Shown one piece after another: positions 28,815 through 36,813 of a DNA stretch of 64,000 nucleotides (position 1 is the first letter of the stretch; the number at the start of each line of letters is the position of its first letter). A program made the position numbers and the translations under genes. Where the stretch lies: positions 248,001-312,000 of the forward strand of contig NC_072815.1 of assembly GCF_003013715.1 (NCBI RefSeq), read 5' to 3'. Under the pieces are notes generated by a model that searched no databases, was not told the DNA's origin, and was given only the letters and a program-made list of their open reading frames with translations. Origin of the DNA: Candidozyma auris. Taxonomy: Eukaryota; Ascomycota; Pichiomycetes; Serinales; Metschnikowiaceae.

Positions 28815-28966
28815 AGAGGATTGAAATCGGGAGGTTAGTGTTTTGATAGAACTGTATGATCGTCTCTGGAAAGAGGTAACCTCGCCTGATTATATGCAGT
28901 CCCGATGTTTACCTTGCGAGGAATACACTTGAGATTCACAGCAATAAATTACAATTTATATATAAT

Positions 28967-29866
28967 ATGGCAAGAGTGTCTGTAAGCAACGAATTTTTCC
29001 GACAAAAAGCCAGGCGGCAGCTGATGCACGAAGAATACCACAGCCAAACCCGGCTGTCGGAGTTGGATTCTCTCAAGGCCAAAGTCGATAAAATGGCTGT
29101 CACGATCCAAGAGTCACAGAAACGTAACGAGTTGCTTGTTCAAGAGATTGGCACCTTAAAGGATCAATTACATAATCCTTCGGAATCTCTATTGCTAAGA
29201 AGGATAGAGGAAATAGAGAAAAACTTCTTCCATAAGGTCAGCGACACGGCTAAGGCCATTAACGATCTCAGGAAAGAAGCATGCCTTCCAACCAATGATA
29301 AATTAGCAAATATCACTGCCAGCTCGACAATGATGTCTCAACCACCACAACCACAAGCATCTTTGGGAATTCCATGGGGAGCTCCAAACTCGAGGCCCTG
29401 GAGCTCGGAACTGGAGTCGACGGCGATTTCCGTGAAAGATACGCTGCTTCGAAAACGCCTAGCTCCTGAATTGGGAACCAAAATCACGATTTTTGAAGAT
29501 GCTTCGAGAGACCCGTCTATTGCTGATGCGAGTCAAAATCATGAACACCTTTTCGAAGTTCTTGATGCGAACTTGACACCGCCCATCGCCAAAAATAGTT
29601 CACCTTCAAGACCAGGTAACTTTGAAAACATCCCGACGTTAGATGCTCCTCATACTCGTACAAGAAGCAAGTCGCCGCCAAAGCAAATCAAAATAGAGCC
29701 TGCGAGGAGGACTAGGCGTCAGACGAGAAGAAAGCCATTGTCGAACATCACGAGCAAAGCAAATGCCGAGGAAGAGTCAGAGGATGACGCGGTTTTTGAC
29801 TTCGTCGAGCCAGACGACTTGGTAAGGGAAACAGGTCGGCGCAAGAGGCGCAAGACGGCAGTCTAA
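28967..29866 (+). CDS. Shugoshin-like coiled-coil protein with basic C-terminal motif
   Basis: A 299-residue protein. Residues ~15-75 form a coiled coil (SELDSLKAKVDKMAVTIQES, KRNELLVQEIGTLKDQL). The middle is low-complexity and polar. A basic Arg-rich block ARRTRRQTRRKPLSNI near residues 240-260 is followed by an acidic patch and a KRRK-type tail. This layout (N-terminal coil for PP2A or self-association, C-terminal basic SGO motif for phosphorylated H2A) is that of shugoshins, which protect centromeric cohesion. The similarity is architectural rather than strong residue identity, so other chromatin-bound coiled-coil proteins remain possible. It shares a 152-bp divergent promoter with DAD2, another chromosome-segregation gene. 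Confidence 0.5.
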   Translation: MARVSVSNEFFRQKARRQLMHEEYHSQTRLSELDSLKAKVDKMAVTIQESQKRNELLVQEIGTLKDQLHNPSESLLLRRIEEIEKNFFHKVSDTAKAINDLRKEACLPTNDKLANITASSTMMSQPPQPQASLGIPWGAPNSRPWSSELESTAISVKDTLLRKRLAPELGTKITIFEDASRDPSIADASQNHEHLFEVLDANLTPPIAKNSSPSRPGNFENIPTLDAPHTRTRSKSPPKQIKIEPARRTRRQTRRKPLSNITSKANAEEESEDDAVFDFVEPDDLVRETGRRKRRKTAV

Positions 29867-29886
29867 TTTGGTGTAAAAAGTAAAGA

Positions 29887-30834
29887 TTACACGCTCATGT
29901 TCATTTTGATGGCAGGATAAGGCTCGTAGCCAATGATTTCAAAATCCTCAAACCTAAACTGATCAATCTCTGTTATTTCGGCTTTGCGGGAATCCTTGAT
30001 CACTAGCTTGGGGAACTTCTTGGGCTCTCTCTGTAACTGTGTTTGCAATGCCTCGACATGGTCCAAGTAAACGTGAGCATCGCCCAAAGTGTGAATGAAT
30101 TCCCCACAGTCCATATCCACTACATGTGCAATCATTTTCGTCAACAAAGCGTACGAGGCAATGTTGAAAGGAACGCCTAGACCCATATCACAAGATCTTT
30201 GGTAAAGGAGGCAGGATAGCTTCGGCCTGGCAGTCTTGGTCAGCTTGTTAGAATTCGCATCAGGGTGGCCACTAGGGAAGTTCACATAAAACTGGCAAAA
30301 CACATGGCACGGAGGCAATGCCATCTTGGCGAAATCAGGTGGGTTCCACGCAGACATGATGATTCTTCTGTCGTATGGGTTTGTCCTCAACTTGTGAATC
30401 ACATCCTGAAGCTGGTCAAAGCCCTGGCCCGTGTAGTCGTCGTCACAAGTCTTATACTCAGCGCCAAAATGACGCCATTGGAAGCCATACACCGGGCCCA
30501 AGTCACCCTCGCGGCGGTCGGTGAGACCTAACTTATCTAAAAAATCTCTGGACCCGTTTCCCTCCCAGATTTTCACGCCCTTCTCCGAAAGCTTCTTCGC
30601 ATCCGTGCATCCGTCTATGAACCAGAGCAACTCATGAATAATTCCTTTTGAAAATACACGTTTCGTCGTTAACAAGGGGAATGTGTCATCGGAGAGATCG
30701 AATCTCAATTGAGGCGGCGCAAAGAGCGATTTTGTGCCTGTTCCCGTTCTGTCGGGTCTATTCTCGCCATTTTCAATGATCCGTTTACACAAGTCGAGGT
30801 ACGCTTGTTCTTGTGGGTTTGTTGAAGTTGTCAT
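29887..30834 (-). CDS. CDC21: Thymidylate synthase
   Basis: A 315-residue enzyme that methylates dUMP to dTMP with 5,10-methylene-tetrahydrofolate, the source of dTTP for DNA synthesis. The sequence is strongly conserved: [13 protein letters not shown], the Arg pair in [11 protein letters not shown], the catalytic cysteine in [29 protein letters not shown] and the C-terminal KMNMSV. Length fits the yeast enzyme (304). The chosen start is the first ATG; 18 upstream codons are open without one. An MluI-box lies 40 bp upstream, matching the known S-phase control of this gene in yeast. It converges with the shugoshin-like gene, 20 bp apart. Confidence 0.97.
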   Translation of the reverse strand: MTTSTNPQEQAYLDLCKRIIENGENRPDRTGTGTKSLFAPPQLRFDLSDDTFPLLTTKRVFSKGIIHELLWFIDGCTDAKKLSEKGVKIWEGNGSRDFLDKLGLTDRREGDLGPVYGFQWRHFGAEYKTCDDDYTGQGFDQLQDVIHKLRTNPYDRRIIMSAWNPPDFAKMALPPCHVFCQFYVNFPSGHPDANSNKLTKTARPKLSCLLYQRSCDMGLGVPFNIASYALLTKMIAHVVDMDCGEFIHTLGDAHVYLDHVEALQTQLQREPKKFPKLVIKDSRKAEITEIDQFRFEDFEIIGYEPYPAIKMNMSV

Positions 30835-30873
30835 CTTTGTTGATGATAGTTCACGTAAAGTGAAAATAAAAGG

Positions 30874-30879
30874 ACGCGT
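30874..30879. promoter_or_regulatory. MCB element (ACGCGT) of CDC21
   Basis: A perfect ACGCGT palindrome 40 bp before the CDC21 ATG. MBF (Mbp1/Swi6) binds this element, and CDC21 is a classical MBF target in S. cerevisiae, so G1/S induction is expected. Confidence 0.65.
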
Positions 30880-31074
30880 AGTATACACTTTTAGGACATA
30901 TGTGTGCAGGAAATCGGAGAAGAACCTTCAAAGGATGGAGTTGGGTGTTCCCAGCCTACACAAATTTCACAAATTTTCCTTGTGCTACGAATCTTACAAT
31001 TGCATCATGATTCTCTGTTTATTGATTTTACAAGAATTCCAGCTATTCGAAAAGTTTAGTGCAGCAATGAAGCT

Positions 31075-31272
31075 TTACTTCTTCTCTCCGAAGACAGCGT
31101 CGGAAGCCTGCTGAGTGAAAGACTTGTCACCGGATCTGGAGTTGTCGCCAACAAAGTTGTCGATGGTGTCAGTCACCTTGTCCTTAGCCAACTCCAAAGT
31201 AGACTTCTGGGAGTCGGGCTTGACAGCGGAGGAGACTTTGTCGGAGATATCTTTGCGGCCGGCGTCAGACAT
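31075..31272 (-). CDS. HSP12: Hsp12-family small stress protein
   Basis: A 65-residue protein of the Hsp12/Hsp9 family: intrinsically disordered, membrane-associating and induced by heat, osmotic and stationary-phase stress. The N-terminus MSDAGRKDISDKVSSAVKPD and the following SQKS are diagnostic. KSFTQQASDAVFG near the C-terminus matches Candida homologues. It is much shorter than the 109 residues of S. cerevisiae, lacking the repeated middle. The promoter has a TATAAATA box and an AGGGG stress element. Upstream lies an 18-bp minisatellite. Confidence 0.9.
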   Translation of the reverse strand: MSDAGRKDISDKVSSAVKPDSQKSTLELAKDKVTDTIDNFVGDNSRSGDKSFTQQASDAVFGEKK

Positions 31273-31328
31273 AATTAGTTAATTGAGTGTGTGGTAAAGA
31301 ATGAATTAACACGAAGAAAATAGCTTCC

Positions 31329-31336
31329 TATTTATA
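31329..31336 (-). promoter_or_regulatory. TATA box of HSP12
   Basis: The minus strand reads TATAAATA 57-64 bp upstream of the HSP12 ATG, as expected for a strongly inducible gene. Confidence 0.5.
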
Positions 31337-31426
31337 ATCGCCCAGGTGGTGCTTGAGTTAGCCACTATAGCAATCCATTTAGCCTGCCTTGCGCAATACA
31401 GGAGGCGAATTCCTACCTCAGCCGGG

Positions 31427-31431
31427 AGGGG
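31427..31431 (+). promoter_or_regulatory. Stress response element (AGGGG) of HSP12
   Basis: AGGGG within GGGAGGGGTGACCCCC, about 155 bp upstream of HSP12. STREs bound by Msn2/4-type factors drive HSP12 in yeast; function here is inferred. Confidence 0.4.
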
Positions 31432-31702
31432 TGACCCCCATGCACCGAGCAATTAGTAGCAAGAACTTGATTGCTACGGTAGAACTCGCGTCATAGACGG
31501 TCGCCTGGACCAATTGGATGTGGACTAGCATGGAATTGTTCTTCCCCAGCCCATGCTTAGCTAATTTGGAACAGTGGGTTGCGGGTGCGCATGATTTTGC
31601 AACCTGCGTTTACTGGTAGCAACACAGTAATTCACGGAAATCGGTAAGCCAGGAAAAGAAAACTTTTTCCACAAATAAGAAATCTGTTTGTAGCAGTCAA
31701 TA

Positions 31703-31774
31703 GTAGAAGCAGTGTAAACTGTAGAGGCAGTGCCAATTGTAGAAGCAGTGTCAATTGTAGAGGCAGTGTCAATT
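31703..31774. repeat. 18-bp tandem repeat, four copies
   Basis: Four direct units at 31703-31720, 31721-31738, 31739-31756 and 31757-31774. The unit is GTAGARGCAGTGYCAATT, alternating A/G at the sixth position. The first unit ends TGTAAACT instead. The length is a multiple of three, so open frames persist on the minus strand (TASTID-type hexapeptides). Confidence 0.9.
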
Positions 31775-31901
31775 GATAGACGCCTTTGCAGCGAAAATAG
31801 CAGGGCACATGAAAGCCAGCCGTTTGTAGTAAGACCAATGCCCAGATACATGCACAAAAGAACATCAACACCAGGTGTTGACTAACAAATAAAGAAGTTG
31901 C

Positions 31902-32591
31902 CTATATTTGTAGCCAACGAAAGTACTTGAACCACTTGGGCTCCACAAGCACACACTTGGCAGAAGCAATCTCCATGGGCTTCTCGCCCAAATGTGTGGG
32001 GAATGTCAGAAGTGTGCCGTCTATAACCACCTTTCTGCCCTTTGCCTCTGCAACTTTCGCCCTGAGAACCACTGTGCTTTGCGGTTGCGCCTGGTTCTTG
32101 AAGTCTATGGTGAGATTTGCAGTCACACCTCTCTTTGAAGGAAGCAGCGAGAAGCCACACGCACAGAGCCCTTCGTCAAGAATTGTAGCGGTGATGCCGT
32201 TATGAAGCATTCCATCGCCACTAACAAGGTCTTTCCCCAAATGATAGAAGGCTGTCAACTCTCCCTCTGACTCGTTCAAAAACACCACGGGATCCACTTC
32301 AAAAAGGTCGGGCCCAAAGAGCATGCCCCTGCTTACGTAATTGCTGTGATGTTGACGGGGGAAACTCTCACTGCTGTAATACATTTTGTAGCTCGGGTTG
32401 CTCTCCAACTGCTTGAAGAGATCCAGTTTCAGGATCTTCTCTAGAGCTTCCTCGTTGAAGTGGGTGAGTTTGCGAGGCTCCCACCGAGACTTGCGCCATT
32501 CTGCGGGAAAGAGGACAACACCTGCTCCAAATGCGATTATGGGTGTAGTGAACCGAGAAAACGCTCTTAAAAACGATATGGGTGAGGGCAT
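31902..32591 (-). CDS. Fmp10-like hotdog-fold thioesterase family protein
   Basis: A 229-residue protein. An N-terminal Arg-rich and hydrophobic segment (residues ~1-30, FLRAFSRFTTPIIAFGAGVV) suggests a mitochondrial presequence or anchor. The hotdog domain follows, with GDGMLHNGITATILDEGLCA as the family's active-site helix, then VTANLTIDFKNQAQP and VVLRAKVAEAKGRKVVIDG. This resembles fungal acyl-CoA thioesterases of the PaaI/THEM4 type such as yeast Fmp10 (YER182W). The substrate is unknown. The start is the first ATG of the domain frame; a further open stretch upstream has no ATG. Confidence 0.7.
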   Translation of the reverse strand: MPSPISFLRAFSRFTTPIIAFGAGVVLFPAEWRKSRWEPRKLTHFNEEALEKILKLDLFKQLESNPSYKMYYSSESFPRQHHSNYVSRGMLFGPDLFEVDPVVFLNESEGELTAFYHLGKDLVSGDGMLHNGITATILDEGLCACGFSLLPSKRGVTANLTIDFKNQAQPQSTVVLRAKVAEAKGRKVVIDGTLLTFPTHLGEKPMEIASAKCVLVEPKWFKYFRWLQI

Positions 32592-32975
32592 TGCTTTGGG
32601 GGAGAAAATGGGTCGGGTACGGGGACGAAATCTATGGCGGTGGGATGTATGCAGGTCACGTCCATCGACATGGGCGACAAGGTCCTCAAAAACTTAGTGA
32701 GCGGGACTTGTTCATAATGATTCAGGTCATTGTAGACACTGTTCTTGATTTTTGTCTTTAGATTAAAGTAAAAGGTGTAGTGGAGGCCGTAAACCTTGAC
32801 TATGGGCTGAATAATCGATTTCAGAGTACGAATGAGAAGGAACAAAACTAAGTATTCAAGGGAGCAGCAAGGAGCATTAGACGTTCGTAAAAAGCCTTGA
32901 TCCGAAATAATTCAAATTATGTAGGCAAATTGTCGTAATCGATAGTACACCGCTCATACAATCCAGTGCGAGGCC

Positions 32976-32985
32976 TTTTGCAGCC
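32976..32985 (-). promoter_or_regulatory. Recurrent intergenic motif, variant GGCTGCAAAA, copy 8
   Basis: Minus-strand match (plus context CCTTTTGCAGCCATCAC), the first of two copies in this divergent region. Confidence 0.5.
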
Positions 32986-33278
32986 ATCACGAAGGTCACA
33001 GTTGAAGGCTACTTATGTAATTCCTGTAACAATAGTTCACAGCTTCGAATGAATAAAAATTTGAGTGGATTGCCCCTCTTATTCTCGAATCTATGTTTAC
33101 CTCTTCTTATGGAATTATCAGTAGATAAAGCATCGGTGCACGCACTGGTGATTTCAAGAACTCATGATCAGAAGTATTAGCCAGATTCACTTGCTCATCT
33201 TACCAGTACTTCTCAGTACCAAGATTCAAGGTTATGTCCATAGGAGGCAATCTCATACCACTACTTGCCCGCGGAAGT

Positions 33279-33288
33279 GTTTGCAGCC
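33279..33288 (-). promoter_or_regulatory. Recurrent intergenic motif, variant GGCTGCAAAC, copy 9
   Basis: Minus-strand match (plus context GTGTTTGCAGCCATTTC), the second copy in the same region, same orientation. Confidence 0.45.
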
Positions 33289-33899
33289 ATTTCATATAGT
33301 CACCGCAAACAAGATGGAAAACCCACCTTTAAAGAGCCGAGAAAGCTTAGGTAATCAGAAAATCAGCTTCACTAATTTGGATTCTTATGATTTAAATGTC
33401 CTGAAAACAGTAGTACTTTAACTTCCATACTGTTCTTACGAGAGAGCGATCCACAGTTTTATTCTCCACACATAAATTTTTCTCCTCTCATTCAATGGCA
33501 AAACCAATGCAAAGAACTTTATAAATACATCAAGTCCCTGTCAACTCAAAAACGCCTGTCTCAATTGCTGATCAGATTACTACCTGATCGAAATCTGTCG
33601 TACTTTCACCTGTCTCACACCTACTGTCACGATACCTCAATCATCAGTCAGCCACCAGACTCCCCACACAGCTCCATAGCTACAAAACATCACAAAAAAA
33701 TAGCCACATTTTTCAACAGCTCCATCTAAATCCACTGTTATCCATTCTTCAGTCTTGCGTTCTGAGACAGGTATCCTCCACTATCGCTTGTCCTGCAGAG
33801 GCTCCATGTACTGCTATTGTGTTTCCTGAATCAGGTCTGCTATCTTTAAAGCTCTCCTACTAAAGCCCACAACTCATAGTGGCAGCCACACTTGAAAGA

Positions 33900-36713
33900 A
33901 TGCTGCTACGGAAGGACTTTTCCTCGCTTCGGAAACGGGTACTGTCGGGTGTGCAGCCCAAAAACCACTTGCTGCCCACAGTGAAGAGGATCGGCATCCC
34001 AGACGAAACCACCATCAATAGGGGCGCTATTTGTGTGGTGAGCCCGTTAAATAAACACGAGAAGGAGAAGCTGCTGGAGATGAAAACGTGCTACTACTTG
34101 CCCTTGTCAATTGTGGAAAATGGGCTTCACGAGAAACCTTTATATACTCTCCAGATCAAGTCGGTCCAATATAACGAGATAAGCGTCCACACTTCGGCAA
34201 AAGACCTTGAGTTCCGTGTATCTCTGACCCAAAGCCATTTGTTTTTTTGCCTTGACAATATGTTTGTCGACAAGATGGCCGTGCCAAAGGGCACAATTGA
34301 TAGCATTTGGTTCAGTGTGCTGAGAGACAGCATCCTTATTGTTTTGCATAAGCGCTTCGGCTTCCTCATGATTTGCTACGAGCCCAGAGACGATGAAAAC
34401 CTTCTACGATTTTTCAAAAAAACCCTGGCAAATTGGGGACCCAATTGCACTGTTGAAAGAAGAGATGACCTACATCGCGTCTACAGAAAATTCGTCAAAC
34501 TGCGAGAGCTGTTGAATAAAGATCCTCAAATGTTGATACGTATAGACAACGAAAACAGTTCAGGCACAGACTCAGACGTTTCTTCCAGCTTCTCTTCTCA
34601 AACAGATCTGGTTCTCAAGAGCGGTCTACCGAGTCTACCGACTCCAACAAGAAAACCTACCCTCGATGGGAGAACCACCCGATCTGCTACCAGATTGGCC
34701 CAACAAAATCCTAATTCTGCGCCATATAAAGAGTATTCCATAGGCGAAAAAGGTGAAGTGGTGGTGGAAGAATCCGCGCAAGAACCTGAAGAGCCAAAGG
34801 AACAGGAGATTCCTGCGCCATTTGATCCTCCTTTGAAATACTCTTTGGCCAATGGCAAGAAGTTTGCTATTACTTTCAATGATTTCAAGACACTTTATAA
34901 TAATGACTGGATAAATGACACCCTTATAGATTTTTTTATTGCTTATGAGATAGACAAGGCCGTCACCGAGCTTGAACTGGTTAAGGAAAATGAGGTTTAT
35001 GCGTTCAACTCCTTTTTCTTCACAAAACTTATGTCAAAGCCAGAAGGACAAGAGGAACCTCCGGACTACTACGAGAACATACAACGTTGGTTGAGCAAGG
35101 TCGACCTCATGTCTTACGAATCTGTCATTATACCTATTAATGAGCATTTGCATTGGTATTGCTGCATTATAAGGCATCTTCCTGAGCTTTTAAAGGCAGC
35201 TAAAAAACGAGCTAAGAAGGAAGAGGACGCGACAAACGAAGATGCCGCTTCAAATGGGCCCTCTCCTGACGAATCCCCCAAGAAATCTTCTGCTGTAGCC
35301 GAAGTTTTTGTGTTTGATTCACTAAGACATCGCCATCCGAACATTGAGGAGCCTTTGAGGACGATAATTGATAGGTATTGTCAGGACACTCATCAAGTGT
35401 CTATTCCGAAGGATTTGATCAGATTTGTCAATGCCAGGGTCCCTCAGCAGCGAAATTTCAATGACTGTGGTATTCATGTCATTTGTAACGTGGGTAAATG
35501 GCTAGGTGAACCGGAGGTATGCGAGACAATGTGGAAAAAGATTGGGAAGAAAATCAGGGGTTATTTCAACGTAGCTGAGAGGGCCGAAATGCGGAAAAAG
35601 CTTATAGATTTGCTACTAGATCTTCATCTGAAGCAACCACCTTATGAAAGCTCTAGTGGCTCAGGTAGAGAGGAGGACGAATCTGACGACGGGATAGAGC
35701 TTATTTCATATTTTTCGTCGAAACCCGAACCTGCTGTGGATGCAGGTGGTGCCAGTACTTCAGAAATACTGGTGGCAGACCTGACAGCTGTCGATAAAAA
35801 TACCGAAACAGGTAAGGTCTCTTCAAAAGCTGAAGGAAGCATATTCGATACACTTCTAACGGCAAAAGAGGTCACCCCTACGAAAAGAAAGAAAGACGTG
35901 AAGAAGCATGATTCTAGCGATATGACAGCGGAAAATAAAGTCAAGAACCCAAGCCCGAATCTGCCTGACGTCACACCAGTAAGAACGCTCGACCCAAGAG
36001 CGATAGCTTCATCTCTGGAAAAACCGCGTGTATTTGCATCGAGCCGTGAGGCTTCCTCTGGTTTGTTTATGCAAATTGAACACCCACAAATTCGACGTTC
36101 GTGTATGCGGCGCAAGCTAAAGCCACATACAGTGGAGTTTCTAAACAGTTTCTTCACTGATCATAACAAGCATTTCAGTGATGAGAAACTCCTTGCGATT
36201 GATGAATTTGTCGACAAGTACAACTTCTTCGACACAAATTTGGAACGTTTGCAAACTGATATTCTCGTGAATAAGCTAAAAGATGTTTTCAAAGAGCCTA
36301 CGGCGCCGATGGATGAGCCATTCGTGATTCATGATGCTGACGACAGTAATGGGGAGTTGAATCAGAGTGTTGGTGACTTGCGCATAGAGAGTGACAATCC
36401 CTCAGGGTCTGATCAGGAAGTGAATGAGATCAAGCCTTTCTCTATAAAGCTGCTGCGATCCGATAGTGATTTGGAAATCATAGAAGACAAGAAAGACGTG
36501 CCAGAAGTTTCCTTCAAGACAACCCATAAAGGATCACCAAATTCTGAAAAAACATTCAAGCACGAGAGGCATTTTAGAAATGGAGTCACGAAAAACGAAG
36601 ATAAAGAAGAGGGATTTTTGCTGTACTTCACCTCAAAAAAAGGCATAGGACCGAAGCGTAGACGGTTGGCAGCAGATTCAGAAAGACCCCGTCGTGCAGA
36701 TAAGTACCTCTAG
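33900..36713 (+). CDS. ULP2: SUMO-specific protease Ulp2 (C48 family)
   Basis: A 937-residue nuclear SUMO protease which trims poly-SUMO chains. The C48 catalytic domain lies at about residues 300-575. It starts with DWINDTLIDFFIAYE, has the catalytic His in NEHLHWYCCIIRH, the Asp in VFVFDSLRHRHP, and the Gln and Cys in VPQQRNFNDCGIHVICNVG. A basic/acidic insertion (KAAKKRAKKEEDATNEDAAS) splits the His and Asp segments, as in the Ulp2/SENP6-7 branch. Long disordered N- and C-terminal arms carry acidic hydrophobic runs that could be SUMO-interacting motifs (DGIELISYFSS, DLEIIEDKKD). The first ATG is at 33900. The next gene starts 100 bp downstream in tandem. Confidence 0.9.
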   Translation: MLLRKDFSSLRKRVLSGVQPKNHLLPTVKRIGIPDETTINRGAICVVSPLNKHEKEKLLEMKTCYYLPLSIVENGLHEKPLYTLQIKSVQYNEISVHTSAKDLEFRVSLTQSHLFFCLDNMFVDKMAVPKGTIDSIWFSVLRDSILIVLHKRFGFLMICYEPRDDENLLRFFKKTLANWGPNCTVERRDDLHRVYRKFVKLRELLNKDPQMLIRIDNENSSGTDSDVSSSFSSQTDLVLKSGLPSLPTPTRKPTLDGRTTRSATRLAQQNPNSAPYKEYSIGEKGEVVVEESAQEPEEPKEQEIPAPFDPPLKYSLANGKKFAITFNDFKTLYNNDWINDTLIDFFIAYEIDKAVTELELVKENEVYAFNSFFFTKLMSKPEGQEEPPDYYENIQRWLSKVDLMSYESVIIPINEHLHWYCCIIRHLPELLKAAKKRAKKEEDATNEDAASNGPSPDESPKKSSAVAEVFVFDSLRHRHPNIEEPLRTIIDRYCQDTHQVSIPKDLIRFVNARVPQQRNFNDCGIHVICNVGKWLGEPEVCETMWKKIGKKIRGYFNVAERAEMRKKLIDLLLDLHLKQPPYESSSGSGREEDESDDGIELISYFSSKPEPAVDAGGASTSEILVADLTAVDKNTETGKVSSKAEGSIFDTLLTAKEVTPTKRKKDVKKHDSSDMTAENKVKNPSPNLPDVTPVRTLDPRAIASSLEKPRVFASSREASSGLFMQIEHPQIRRSCMRRKLKPHTVEFLNSFFTDHNKHFSDEKLLAIDEFVDKYNFFDTNLERLQTDILVNKLKDVFKEPTAPMDEPFVIHDADDSNGELNQSVGDLRIESDNPSGSDQEVNEIKPFSIKLLRSDSDLEIIEDKKDVPEVSFKTTHKGSPNSEKTFKHERHFRNGVTKNEDKEEGFLLYFTSKKGIGPKRRRLAADSERPRRADKYL

Positions 36714-36813
36714 TATTGGTGTTTCAAGATCATACGGCATATAACCCCTTTTATTGGGTTTGGGTACACCCAGACACATACCTCGACTCCTGTGCATTCA
36801 GTACTACTACGAT

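Larger units (their letters stand above)
31273..31901. other. HSP12 promoter and minisatellite region
   Basis: About 630 bp between the HSP12 start and the FMP10-like stop. It contains the HSP12 TATA box and STRE, then a four-unit 18-bp tandem repeat (31703-31774) and a rearranged near-motif TTTGCAGCGAAA at about 31785. A 96-codon minus-strand frame across the repeat is not convincing as a gene. Confidence 0.5.
32592..33899. other. Divergent FMP10-like/ULP2 intergenic region
   Basis: About 1.3 kb with two A/G-variant copies of the recurrent motif 300 bp apart (32976-32985 and 33279-33288), both on the minus strand. The last 450 bp before ULP2 is a pyrimidine-rich leader-like stretch. Short open frames (for example 33164-33421) lack support. 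Confidence 0.5.

Noticed and set aside
31561..31851. 96-codon minus-strand ATG frame across the 18-bp repeats (TASTID-type hexapeptides)
   Set aside because: The frame is open mainly because the repeat length is a multiple of three. A second frame is open too, and nothing flanking it looks like protein.
32567..32845. Minus-strand frame upstream of the FMP10-like gene
   Set aside because: It lacks an ATG for most of its length and overlaps the thioesterase start; more likely leader DNA.
33164..33421. 85-codon ATG frame upstream of ULP2
   Set aside because: It runs across a recurrent motif copy, has no family features, and lies in promoter-like DNA.
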